Origin: Opisthorchis felineus
Lineage: Eukaryota > Platyhelminthes > Trematoda > Opisthorchiida > Opisthorchiidae
DNA length: 64,000 bases
Assembly (NCBI GenBank): GCA_004794785.1
Contig: SJOL01003073.1
Coordinates: forward strand, 93,027 to 157,026
Reading direction: 5' to 3'
Each line of letters opens with the position of its first letter. Positions within the stretch are counted from its first letter, which is position 1. This document shows, piece after piece, positions 49,362 to 58,345 of this stretch. The notes below the pieces were generated by a model. It did not search any database. It saw nothing but the letters and a program-made list of their open reading frames with translations, and had not been told where the DNA came from. The translations under genes and the position numbers were made by a program.

Positions 49362-50579
49362 TTGATGGACTCCCAGATCGGGCAAGTCTCAAAATCTTGC
49401 CTGCGGTGTGCTGAAGCATCCAAGTCGCCCGTGAAAACCTACCTACGGTCGTGGCCGCAACCGACCGAACCCTGGTCTCGTCTTCATATCGATTATGCAA
49501 GTAGAGTGCGTGGCCAACACTTTTTGGTCGTGGTCGACGCTTACAGCAAATGGCCGGAAATTGTTCCTGTGAACATTCCCACAACTGCCACTACAGTCCT
49601 GGAACTCCGACGATTGTTCAGTCGCTTTGGAACGCCAGAAACTATTGTATCCCGTAACGACAGTCAGTTCACGTCGTCGGCGTTCGCAAACTTTTGTCGG
49701 GAGTATGACATAACGCATGTCCGCTCGCCGCCGTTTCATCCACAGTCGAACGGTCAGGCGGAACGTTTCGTTGACACTCTGAAGCGGGCACTTCAAAAGT
49801 CCAGAGGGGAGGGACCAACGGAAGAGATTTTGCAAAGGTTCCTGCTGGAATATCGAGCGACTCCAAACCCCAACTCGCCTGATGGAGTGTCACCAGCAGA
49901 GGCACTGCTCCGAAGGAAGGTTTGAACACCGCATGACACTATCTGGCCACAAAAAAGGCAGGCTAGTCACCGCAACACCAGAATGGAAGAACAGTTCAAC
50001 CGGCATCATGGAGCAACTGCGCGCTCCTTCAGCGAAGGCCAGAGAGTGTTGGTTCGTGACTATAGCGGCAGACACCCTACGTGGATTCCAGGACTCATCC
50101 TTCACCGGCGCGGCAAAGTGCTCTGCGAGATTCAAGTTGGCCCAGCCAGGTGGATACGGCACACAAATCAAATCCGGCCGACAGATGCGCAGACCCTGTC
50201 CACAGGACCGAGGGAGTTGAGCCTAGAGATGCTTCTGGACACTTTTGATCTCGGCACCACCCCAGAAAATCCATCAGCTGCTTCGCCGGAGGCCCAGCCT
50301 GAGCACGGATTACGACCGCCACGCTGGACAGACAGGATCCGCAAGCCAGTGAGGCCCCTGCAAGTGAACACTCGGCTTCGAAGCTACGTCAACAAACTTC
50401 AAGAGGGAGGTGTTAGGCGGAATTCCACACGGATCCCGCTTTACCGCTCGCAGTTAGGCACTGCTACGGCTGAGAAGCCTAGCCCGCACAAGACTGGCCA
50501 AAAGTTCGGGACGCTTGCCGGTCCGGCATCGAGCCGAGATCTGATTGGTCGAAAGTCTGGATCCGACAGCCAATCATGA
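49362..50579 (+). pseudogene. Ty3/gypsy integrase, with nonsense codon and lost catalytic Asp
   Basis: One reading frame runs through the integrase core and C-terminal region, broken only by a TGA near 49923. Counting from 49362, CLRC of the zinc domain lies at residues 14-17. The first catalytic Asp is residue 44 (HIDYA) and the Glu is residue 134 (GQAERF). The spacing of a D-x53-D-x35-E triad places the second Asp at residue 98, in the block IVSRNDSQFTS, where Arg replaces the expected Asp. After the TGA the frame continues with MEEQFNRHHGA, a QRVLVRDY block and LDTFDLG, and runs through the polypurine tract into the LTR, ending at 50578. The element is therefore inactive as an integrase, but the frame is otherwise well kept, so decay is recent compared with the non-LTR fragments nearby. 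Confidence 0.9.
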
Positions 50580-50807
50580 CCCAGTATTGGCCGAATGCCA
50601 GTTGCCAATGGCGCGTCCAGAAGGCGTCAGAATTTCCAGGTTGTCGCCTCTTACAATATATATATGACGCGCTGTACAAGTGTTCTTGACTCGGTTTCGG
50701 GCGTTAATATACCCTGTGCACCTTTGGTTGTTTTGACGGGAACGCTGGCTTGGGAGGTTCCGACTGAGAACTAAGCTGAGGAAAATACCGTTATTACAAT
50801 ACGACAA
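50411..50807 (+). repeat. 3' LTR of the first gypsy element
   Basis: A polypurine tract (AAGAGGGAGG, 50401-50410) directly precedes TGTTAGGCGG, the expected TG start of an LTR. A TATA-like stretch (ATATATATATG) lies near 50658-50668 and is followed about 25-35 bases later by a plausible transcription start. The right edge is uncertain: I place it at the CA near 50807. No matching 5' LTR is present in the window, so the element is a 3' remnant. Confidence 0.65.
50655..50669 (+). promoter_or_regulatory. TATA-like box in the gypsy LTR
   Basis: TACAATATATATATG lies about 245 bases into the LTR, a usual position for the U3 promoter. It is the only clear TATA-like element tied to a defined structure in this window. 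Confidence 0.45.
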
Positions 50808-51059
50808 CCCAGTCCCAAGGCGTAATGTGTGGGTTTTGTGTAACACACACACAATCGGTGTGGCCCACGCACAATGGCAGTATGTTGACCAGACTTTAGC
50901 TGGCCACATTCGTAGTGTTCTGTCAGTCACTTGTCCCCTAATGAAGACCTTTTCAGTGGTCGAAATGTCAGACAGTTACATTTAACTTGCTCACTATATA
51001 GTCACCAGCATTTTCACTATAAACAAACACAGCTCCTTCAAACTCCTGAAAGTCCTCTT
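50808..51059. other. Sequence between the two gypsy remnants
   Basis: It includes a short CA-repeat (near 50843) and no recognisable pol motif. It may belong to another fragment or to the truncated 5' side of the second element. Confidence 0.4.
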
Positions 51060-51675
51060 AAAGGGGAGGGGACCTCAGTGGAGATTATTGAAACCTTCTT
51101 GTTAAGCTACCGTGCGACAACTAACCGAAATGTGCCAAACAACAACTCACCGGCGGAAGCGCTTTTTGGGCGTCAAATTCTTTTACTCATAGATGTGGTG
51201 CACACATCCTCCCCGCATCTACAAAAAAGGAACACACATGGAGCGACAGTTCAACCGCCATCACGGTGCCGCTCACACCACCTATAATCCCGGTGTTTCG
51301 GTTTTGGTTAAGGACTATCACAACGGCGGAGAGAAATGGACTCATGGTTATATCAAGCTCCCTATGGGTAACGTCATCTACGAAGTCGACGTACAGTCTG
51401 CCACATGGGTCCGTCACGCAAATAAACTTCGCCCCGGACACGCTGCACCAGCTACATCAGATAACTCGATTCCTCCGGATTTATTGTTGGATACTTTTGA
51501 GTTACCATACACACGTGTCCCTGTACAAACAGACAAACACCCAGTCGAATCCATATGCACATCAAGACAGTGGTCCAGCCGTAATCCAAAACCATTTGCA
51601 CCAATGCAGGTGAATCCACATTCGAAAACCTACACACATTTTGAAAGGGGAGGTGTTGGGACGGTCAGGTCCTAA
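51060..51675 (+). pseudogene. Second Ty3/gypsy fragment, integrase C-terminal region
   Basis: The fragment starts with GEGTSVEIIETFLLSYRATT and SPAEALFGRQ, the end of an integrase core. After a frame change it continues with MERQFNRHHGA, SVLVKDYHNGGEKW, HANKLRPGH and LDTFELPY, closing with FERGGVGTVRS. It aligns along its length with the C-terminal part of the first element (for example RQFNRHHGA against EQFNRHHGA) but is clearly diverged, so it is a related family rather than a duplicate. Everything upstream of the integrase C-terminus is absent. Confidence 0.85.
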
Positions 51676-51908
51676 CGAACAATCCGAACTTTTGTAGCAT
51701 TTCACTAAGATTTCATTTTCTCTCTATTGCAGCCAACTGAGCCGCAGCGCTCTTTCTTCCATTGGTTCATCCTCAATGTAGCTGATCTTCATTCAGTCTC
51801 CTTTGCCTTCTGTCTTGGGATTTCCCACACAATTACTTAGACTGTCAAACGCGATAGAATAAGTTCCACCAATCTCCTGAATCACCCAGCTCCTACACAG
51901 TTACAACA
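51654..51908 (+). repeat. 3' LTR of the second gypsy element
   Basis: The polypurine tract TTTTGAAAGGGGAGG ends at 51653, and TGTTGGGACGGTC begins the LTR. The right edge at 51908 is set by CAACA, which forms a five-base inverted repeat with the TGTTG start. The LTR is then 255 bases, shorter than that of the first element. The pol frame ends a few codons inside it. Confidence 0.65.
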
Positions 51909-52621
51909 CGGACAATACTATGATCCAAAGGATGTCCATGTTCACGTCTTGGAAGCATACAAGTCGCAACGGGGATTTTCAAGCATTGAACCATGTACTA
52001 AAGATGTCAGGTTTCTCTAGTGGACACTTCAGTCCCGAAAAGTCCGATTATCCCTTTTGGTGCCTGTTTGTAACGACCGATTCGAGAATTCAAAGCACTC
52101 ATGAAGAGCAAGTGGTCCGGTGACCGAATGGATATGACGATAGTTAATAACTGATTGTAGAAGCCCTCCTGCTCAGGTTCTGGATGAGACACCGTAGGGA
52201 CATACATATCGATAACAGTGGCGAAAAGTCCTCCTGACAGCCAAAGAAAGGTAGTATGATTCTCTCACTGAGGCAGTACGGTTTAGCTAACGTATCCATT
52301 CAAATGACTGACCACTGAAAATACGACTTCATTTTCCTGCCGAGAATCCTGTGAAGTTCCAGGCCAGTAAAAGGGATATTCAGCTCTCTGTGATCTTCCC
52401 TGATCAGGCAATCGAGTTTCACTGGACAGTTAGGTCGATGTGACTGCGTTTCAGTCCCTTGGATACAAGAGCTGTCCGTCAGGCTGTCGACAGTCATCAA
52501 CGAAATATCTAAGACGCAGGCATCAGGTCGAAACACGAATGACCTTAAGACAATGGGCAATGTGAGGCGTATTTTACTAACTCAACACAATACTGATAAA
52601 CTTGTCGGAAACTCTCCGACA
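51909..52621. other. No supportable gene
   Basis: Frames below 90 codons, without motif. The interval separates the gypsy remnants from the hammerhead unit. Confidence 0.45.
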
Positions 52622-52664
52622 CTCCACGACCGGTTTCGCTCTTCTCGGGGCTCATCAGGTAGAC
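52622..52664 (-). ncRNA. Hammerhead ribozyme motif, best copy (H4)
   Basis: On the minus strand all conserved elements are present in order: 5' arm UCUAC (52663-52659), CUGAUGA (52658-52652), stem II GCCC-loop-GAGC (52651-52638, one mismatch), GAAA (52637-52634), CCGGUC (52633-52628) and 3' arm GUGGA (52627-52623). Stem I has five pairs (C-G, A-U, U-G, C-G, U-A). Stem III is the palindrome ACCGGU with no loop, so a single molecule cannot close it, but two could pair and cleave together. Predicted cleavage is between 52628 and 52627. Hammerheads with minimal palindromic stem III are known in metazoan retroelements. The assignment rests on inspection of conserved bases and pairing. Confidence 0.8.
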
Positions 52665-52708
52665 GCAGTTCCTGAGTTTCCGTCAACCGTATGTTTTACA
52701 TGTGACTG
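52622..52708. repeat. Hammerhead-repeat unit, truncated (FB4)
   Basis: The ribozyme end is followed by the body motif GAGTTTCCGTCAACCGTATG at 52674-52693, after which similarity to the family stops near 52708. It is the shortest copy, yet it keeps the best ribozyme. Confidence 0.7.
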
Positions 52709-53745
52709 ATGTAAGGCCCGTAAATTCAGTATCTTGTTGACAATACAGAGAGACGTATCTGATTAGTGATCAAATGTACCCGATTCTCGCTACCGAGTTG
52801 TTGTACCTAACTAATCCGTGAATCAATATAGACGGCATCGTTTCACGACAAATGGTCGTTCGTCCACACCCGCTTCTGATCTGATTTCTTCGTGACTGAG
52901 TGCTTTCAGTGCAATCCTGATTCATCTCAGTACCAGGTTTCCAGCTATTGGTACTAATACTATGAAGCTGAGGTGGAAGTTAGTAAGGTGAACCACAACC
53001 TGAGCATACATATGGTTAATTAGCCCTTGCATTACTTGTCTACGGTCATTTTGGAATGAATTTCCAGGCGCCTTAGTTCGAGTTCACGCCCCTGAGGTTG
53101 TAAACCATCTGAAAGGTTAATCCCTCACAATATCTTGATTTTTTTGCCTCTAGGATGCTCAATGTATCTTGGCTACATTAATACATTTTTGATATGGCTG
53201 TTTGTAAGTCTTCTACCATCTCACTGTATGAGTTTAGATCCTCCTAATACCAGTTCACCCCATTTTGTTGAGTCTGAAGCTTCCGCGCGTGCCCTCCCCC
53301 CCACAATCGAGATCAGACAGGCCGATTATTGGAGAACCGGATATTCGATACTCAATCACATTGTCTAGGGTGTTCATAAATCAAGGCTTCACCCTTGAAG
53401 CGTAGCCGTCTCAGTCCCCCCCAACGGAATTGGTACAATGTGATGTCATGTCAACATCTCTCCATCAATACTCTTGAAAACCTCAACGGTTTAGGCCATC
53501 ACTCTTAATGCATGTCCGTATTGTAGTTACTCTCCTACTCGTCAGCGAATGACAGAAATCTGAAAAGGGTGCACGATTCACAGCCAATAAACTGAACAAC
53601 ATAACCAAATTCCAGTAATAAAAACAAGGTAATTGTGTATTAACAAGAGCGATGTACAAGACTTATAAGAGTACAATAAATACCGCGGGATATACAATGG
53701 CAAATAGAATTCACTGGGATTAAAACGAGCGAAAGACGGAAATTA
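52709..53745. other. Downstream flank of the INO80B-like gene
   Basis: No gene seen. The 3' untranslated region and polyadenylation site of the minus-strand gene should lie here. AT-rich stretches with minus-strand AATAAA-like text occur within a few hundred bases of 53746, but I do not fix a site. Confidence 0.4.
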
Positions 53746-54306
53746 TCATCGACTGACCAGTGCCATATTGTTCTGTTTGACCACATTGACTATATTTTGT
53801 CTGTAACAAGCTAAGCTACAGAGTGGTACTCCAGTGGTTGAGCAGGTGTACCGCCGTGGACGTCCGCACCCTAGGCCGCAAAGGCGAATTGGAGGTACTG
53901 GAGGAGGCTCCTTGGATGTTGATAGGCTTAACGCCGCATCGATATTTGGCGGGAAGCAGACGCGGTTTGAGGGAGATAAGCGAAGGGAAGAAATACACCG
54001 GATATGATCGCGGCTAGGGTCCATCAGAGAGTCACCAAGGCCATGTTGTTTTGCCAAAGATATTCGAGCAATGAGGTCAAGATCCGACGCTTCAGTTGCT
54101 GTGTCTTGACCAGAATCTTCATCATCTTCGTCAACGCGAGCAGTGATTGCCGCTGTGGAGGATTCTGATTCGTCGCAGGTACCCGACACGTTGGATGAGG
54201 CAGATAACAAAGAGGTGACAGAAGCAGAATGTGAAAAGCCTCGACTACCTCCTCTAGCCCCACGCCCTCGGGTACGTTTCATAAAACCTTCAGAATCAGC
54301 GTTAAC
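53746..54306 (-). CDS. INO80 complex subunit B-like, last exon with HIT zinc finger
   Basis: This exon encodes the C-terminal half of an INO80 subunit B (Ies2/PAPA-1 family) protein, a component of the INO80 chromatin remodelling complex in the nucleus. A pyrimidine-rich stretch and CAG end at 54307, so the exon probably begins at 54306 in phase 0, which fits the phase-0 donor of the upstream exon. It starts basic and Gly/Arg-rich (KRTRGRGARGG), passes through a Ser-rich and then an acidic stretch (DEDDEDSGQD), and ends with a zf-HIT finger: CGLGCGRPRRYTC followed by PLCSLACYRQN, giving the C-x3-C, C and C-x3-C pattern and the RYxC signature. The protein stops some 17 residues after the finger, as in the family. 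An intermediate exon cannot be excluded. Confidence 0.8.
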   Translation of the reverse strand, partial: VNADSEGFMKRTRGRGARGGSRGFSHSASVTSLLSASSNVSGTCDESESSTAAITARVDEDDEDSGQDTATEASDLDLIARISLAKQHGLGDSLMDPSRDHIRCISSLRLSPSNRVCFPPNIDAALSLSTSKEPPPVPPIRLCGLGCGRPRRYTCSTTGVPLCSLACYRQNIVNVVKQNNMALVSR

Positions 54307-55873
54307 CTGTGGTCGAGAGGGACGGAAATCATGTGGCAAGGTGCACGAAGAAATGTCAGCAATACAGGCGAAAGTTGGACGACTGCGTCGCCGATCGGCC
54401 CAACAGCTACCCAGTAGTAAGACTGCACCTAAGGTCTCCAGTACGTGTTATAGTATGTTATTTTATCACAAGCACGTTCCATGATGCAGTCCTACATTCG
54501 AATAACTGTGATTTACAGGTAATTTATCATCAGTTTACGGATGATTCTTGATGAGATCTCAATAAGGGGGTTCGTGCAGCTAGTTCTGGACTAGTTAAGA
54601 ACTCGTTGAGTGGTCACACTCAGTGATATCTTTTGCATCACAACCGTTGAGCAGTAGTCACTGCACAGAACGAAATATGCATTCAGGCAAAGAACTGTAT
54701 GACTTGTCTAGGGTTATTCTCATAAAAACGTTTTTAGGGGGACAAGAAAGTGCATTTACCGAGAAACGGGAAACCGAGGATGCTTTAGACTAAAAGAAAT
54801 AGAGCGTAATCAACCATTCAAACAAACGAACGGATGAACTCTCGGTACATTACGAACGTATCTTCCACACTAAATCGACTGAACACTGCTCCTCTAAACA
54901 ATATTCTGCAACAAGTTATAACAATCAGACGGATACCGCACAGATCGAAACACTTCATTTAATATTCTGATGATAAGATCTTTCATTGGTCCAAAAGTTT
55001 CACATTAGATTACCAGGAAATTGAGTTGCAGTCAGCACCATGTGGAAAGACAACGTGAAACCGAGTCCTTTCAGAAGTGCTGCTCACTGATAGACTGATT
55101 CGATCAAGCAGTAAATCACACATTTACCGACAACGCTGTTGTTGCATCTCAATGTTAATACGGTACTACATCTATATAAGAAACCGTTCCGAAGTATCCA
55201 GACTGTTGCTAACTTCAAGGTATTGCTTAATTCGGCTTAAAACGAATCCAGAATCTAAATGGATGCGGGAAGTTTGTTTTCTAGTCCTTACAATCATGTA
55301 CACGGATTATACAAACATGCGGAACCAATGATCAGCACTATAACACAAAATAAGGGGAGTGGAGTATTTCGCTTGTAGACCAATGTCGGTTTATTTCACA
55401 TGCCTTTTCGACAGGCGCCTGTGGTACAGTGTGCATAGTGTGTCCTCTGTTTAAGGGTTGGTATTAAATGGCTCGACCTGGTGCCAGTTACCATTCGTCT
55501 TAAAATTCTGCCGGAAACACTTGATCCCTGCATCTTCCAAAGGTGATGCAAAATCTGTGCCACACATTTTCTCGGATGGCTCGTGGTTTCTGAGCCCGTT
55601 TTCGCTCCTTAAGTCAACCCACCAGGCGTGACTATAAAATGCAAACACATCATCCAAAAGTGGACGGCTGAGTCTGATTGGAACCTGAATCGCGACCACC
55701 GTGGTCATCTGCCTAAGGGGTGGGGTGTCTTAGTCACGGTAATTCATTACAAGGAGAGCTGCTGACATCATGACCTTTTCACAGTCCAGTGAATCCTGCA
55801 AAGTAGCTGCCAACCAGTCAACCGCTGTGTGATCTCCACCACAACAGATCACATAGTTATTTACTTGACTCAC
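54307..55873 (-). other. Intron of the INO80B-like gene
   Basis: The donor on the minus strand is AAG|GTGAGT (GT at 55873-55872) and the acceptor is CCACAG at 54307. Both are good matches and agree in phase. Within the intron an 85-codon minus-strand frame at 55451-55708 is open but has no recognisable motif or match to the protein family, and may be part of an unknown repeat. Confidence 0.65.
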
Positions 55874-56389
55874 CTTTAAAAGCCTCTCAACGGTCTGTCG
55901 CTTTTGCAGCTCTGCTCTGTGCTTTGCAGACTCCCGGCGACGTGCAATATTTCGTTGGCGTGCATCCAACTGTTCCGGAGTCGGCGATGTAATCCGCCTT
56001 GGGGCTTCCAAACTTTCCAATGTCAGCAGGTCTGATTCCGTCCCCGAGTGAGTGACTGTGTCAACCGTTGCAGCTCGATGTCTTTGCAGACTCAACTGCC
56101 TCGCCGTTAGCAGTCTGGGTTTTTGGAAGCTCGAAATTTGAGGGTCATCGTCCTCGACTTCCTCAGACTTTTGATCCGACTTAGCACGAGAGTGGGCACT
56201 GGTTCGCCTTGACCGAGGCCCAGGTAAAGAGATACAATCAACCTCATCAACATCACTTTCATCCCTCCCCTCTTCCATTGCAAGGTACGAGCGCACACGG
56301 ACACCACGGGTTCTGCGAGCTTCATTCCGTCTAACTGGAACGGCGTCCGTATCCGCTGCTTGTTTTGAGAAAGCTCGTTGACGAGGTAA
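55874..56389 (-). CDS. INO80 complex subunit B-like, PAPA-1 exon
   Basis: This internal exon (172 codons) carries the PAPA-1-like region that defines INO80B/Ies2. The tract LLTARQLSLQRHRA is followed by LLTLESLEAPRRITSPTPEQ and then a long basic helix (DARQRNIARRR, ESAKHRAELQKRQTVERLLK). This helix is the conserved segment thought to contact other subunits. An acidic, Ser-rich region precedes it, with repeated Asp-Glu-Val clusters. The acceptor CCCCAG lies at 56392-56390 and the donor AAG|GTGAGT follows the last Lys codon, so the open frame beyond the donor is intronic. The first coding exons should lie to the right of 56390 but were not identified. The open frame itself has no ATG near its beginning. 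Confidence 0.82.
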
Positions 56390-56392
56390 CTG

Positions 56393-57085
56393 GGGCGAAC
56401 GTTCGTAGTAGTAGAAGCAAAACAAAACACCACATTAAGACCGTCTGTATCGGTTATTAAACTCATCAGTATGCACAGCGGGATAATCGACGGTATAATA
56501 AAAAACGTCAAGTCTCTAACTGTCAGCGCATCATGCCACACCATGGTAAGTCCTTCAGAGAAACCTGCCGGAGAGGATACGTTCTCCTTGGGAGTCCATA
56601 GCGGCGATCTACGTCGCCCAAGACATATTGTGTGTCCTGTTCCCCGAAGGTCGCTTTTGGGGAATAACATTTAGAATCATAAACTGCAGGGCTGTTCCAC
56701 TGACCAAGCTATCGTCTATGGATGAGTGTTATTTTTCCATACACAATCCCGGGTAACAGGAACGATGGGATGGATATAAGATGACTTAGCAAGAGTAAGT
56801 TAAGTCAAGTTAAGTGACTTGTTACTTGTCGAACGAAGTAACAAAACGGTGGGGAAAAACGGTTGAGCTGATTTGACTCATCCATCTCACCCTCCTTGCA
56901 TCAAACCGAAGATGATCCAATGTACGTCTACCCATCGACCTTACTGTCGTTCTTAACATTCAACTGTCTAATCAAAAATGCTTGCGAAAACTTGGCCCTA
57001 GACCCCTTATCCATCTCATTTCATTGTCCTTTTCAATATATTACTCCCCAAATAAATTGCCACCGTTGTGCGGCAGTGGATCATT
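56393..57085. other. Possible upstream exon region of the INO80B-like gene
   Basis: The first coding exon or promoter of the minus-strand gene may lie here. A minus-strand frame at 56520-56670 (contains TICLGRRRSPLW) is open and ends near a possible donor, but its match to the family's N-terminal region is too weak to claim. A short (AAGT)n-like tract is at about 56795-56820. Confidence 0.3.
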
Positions 57086-57356
57086 TGTTGCTTCTACTGG
57101 AGATTATGGTGTTTGCCATGGAGCTCTTCACACCGTTTATGGATACATGTTGCATTCTCATTTCGAAGACCTTACGCAGGGACTGCGTTTTACCCAAAAC
57201 TGGAACATCCGGTGACAAAACCTAAATTACCTCTACCCTATTGGTCAGCTACAGGTTTGAATATAGGAACTAACGAGATCAAAGACGAATTGGGACAGAT
57301 GTTGAGCTACAATTCACGGCATTACTCAGGTCAAACTAAAACAAAACAAATGTGAA
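57086..57356 (+). CDS. Candidate 3' exon or recent pseudogene, unrecognised
   Basis: Two plus-strand frames together look like protein. The first, following an AG at 57078-57079, reads SFVASTGDYGVCHG and YGYMLHSHFEDLTQGLRF. The second continues from about 57185 with YPKLEHPVTKPKLPLPYW and ends SYNSRHYSGQTKTKQM before TGA at 57354. The switch falls in a T-rich run (CGTTTTACC), where a one-base indel would join them, so either the gene is broken or there is an assembly error. The aromatic and Pro-rich, Tyr/His-rich style recalls small axonemal proteins, but no family is claimed. Confidence 0.3.
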
Positions 57357-57747
57357 GCCGTGACTTAGAAATGTGATTTACCAAAGAGCTCAGAGTGCAC
57401 GTCTAAAACAGCAAAAACGGACCAACTATATCGAAGACAGCTGTAACCGAGGGAGAGCTCTGAACCTAGTCATTCAAAAAAGATCAGGAAAAAGGTGGAA
57501 CCAGAGAAGATTTGACTTGTCTGTGTGATTTTCAATTGAGAGTATTTCCATCTTGGACAGTCGCCAGGCGTTGCAACCAACCTAGTCGCCGGCCCAGTTT
57601 ACCATTACTTGCACCAACATAAGCCATACCATTATGAAATCACCTGACAAAATCATAGATAATAATGAGGCAGGCAGTGATAACACAGCGGTCTTCCCAA
57701 ACAGACTACTGAAAGCGGAGAGCCATTGGGCTGCTTTTTTTGGGCAG

Positions 57748-57852
57748 GGGTGCACATAGTCAACCATGAGTCGCGAGGAGAATTTTCCAGGGGAGTATCC
57801 GCTTCCGATAGGTACACCTGAGGAGTACTACAACCGGTCACAGGTTCAATAT
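57748..57852 (+). CDS. Candidate first coding exon, trans-splice acceptor type
   Basis: A pyrimidine tract (CTGCTTTTTTTGGGCAG) ends at 57747. After 18 bases comes ATG at 57766, then 29 codons (MSREENFPGE, YPLPIGTPEE, YYNRSQVQY) up to a GTAAGT donor at 57853, in phase 0. The short leader between an acceptor and the ATG is what spliced-leader addition gives in flatworms. An ordinary 5' UTR intron would look the same. No downstream exon with matching phase was found, and the hammerhead unit at 58087 would lie in the next intron. The product family is not recognised. Confidence 0.35.
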
Positions 57853-58086
57853 GTAAGTCTGTGGCCGAATCAATATCTTGGAGTTACTGCTGCTGACCCC
57901 CATTCCCATGCAGCATACGGAATACACAAAAGTCATCACCCTAACAAGTCGGAAGTAATGTGCAGGACGCAAAACAGTTCACTAAAAAATGAGCACGGGC
58001 TGCTCACTCACTGAACGTGGGTGAGCTCCTAAGCTTGACTGCTATGGCATGAATATGTATGGTGGTTAGAACTAAGGTGTACTACT

Positions 58087-58130
58087 ACCACGACCGGCTT
58101 CGCCCTTCCTATTCGGACCCAGTAGGTAGG
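58087..58130 (-). ncRNA. Degenerate hammerhead ribozyme motif (H5)
   Basis: The layout is kept (CCUAC arm, heptamer position, stem II, GAA, CCGGUC, GUGG arm), but the heptamer is CUACUGG and the GAAA is GAAG. The ACCGGU palindrome itself is altered at its first base. It should be inactive. It sits in the longest copy of the repeat. Confidence 0.55.
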
Positions 58131-58345
58131 CACAGTCACAGAGTTCCCGTCAACCTTATGTTCTACTTGAAGCCAAATTGTGCGAAACCAGACATATACA
58201 CTTATTTGCATACCAATTTGGTTTTCAAGGGAGACTCACCTCAATTCTTCGTTTATGATGGTGAAGGGGAGCGGCATAAACAAGAAGGTTAGCTGGGATT
58301 CAGTTGAGTCTCCCGTGAAAATCAAAATGGTATATAGAAGAATGT
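58087..58345. repeat. Hammerhead-repeat unit with internal inverted repeat (FB5)
   Basis: This is the most complete unit. The ribozyme end (58087-58130) is followed by GAGTTCCCGTCAACCTTATG at about 58140, the CTTGAAGCCAAATTGTGCG segment, and then an inverted repeat: 58211-58246 (TACCAATTTGG, then GGGAGACTCACCTCAATTC) against 58296-58332 (GGATTCAGTTGAGTCTCCC, then AAATGGTA), with a spacer of about 50 bases. The two arms pair nearly throughout. Confidence 0.75.

Noticed and set aside
49258..50371. Several minus-strand frames of 75 to 130 codons in the integrase region
   Set aside because: They are shadows of the plus-strand gypsy integrase frame.
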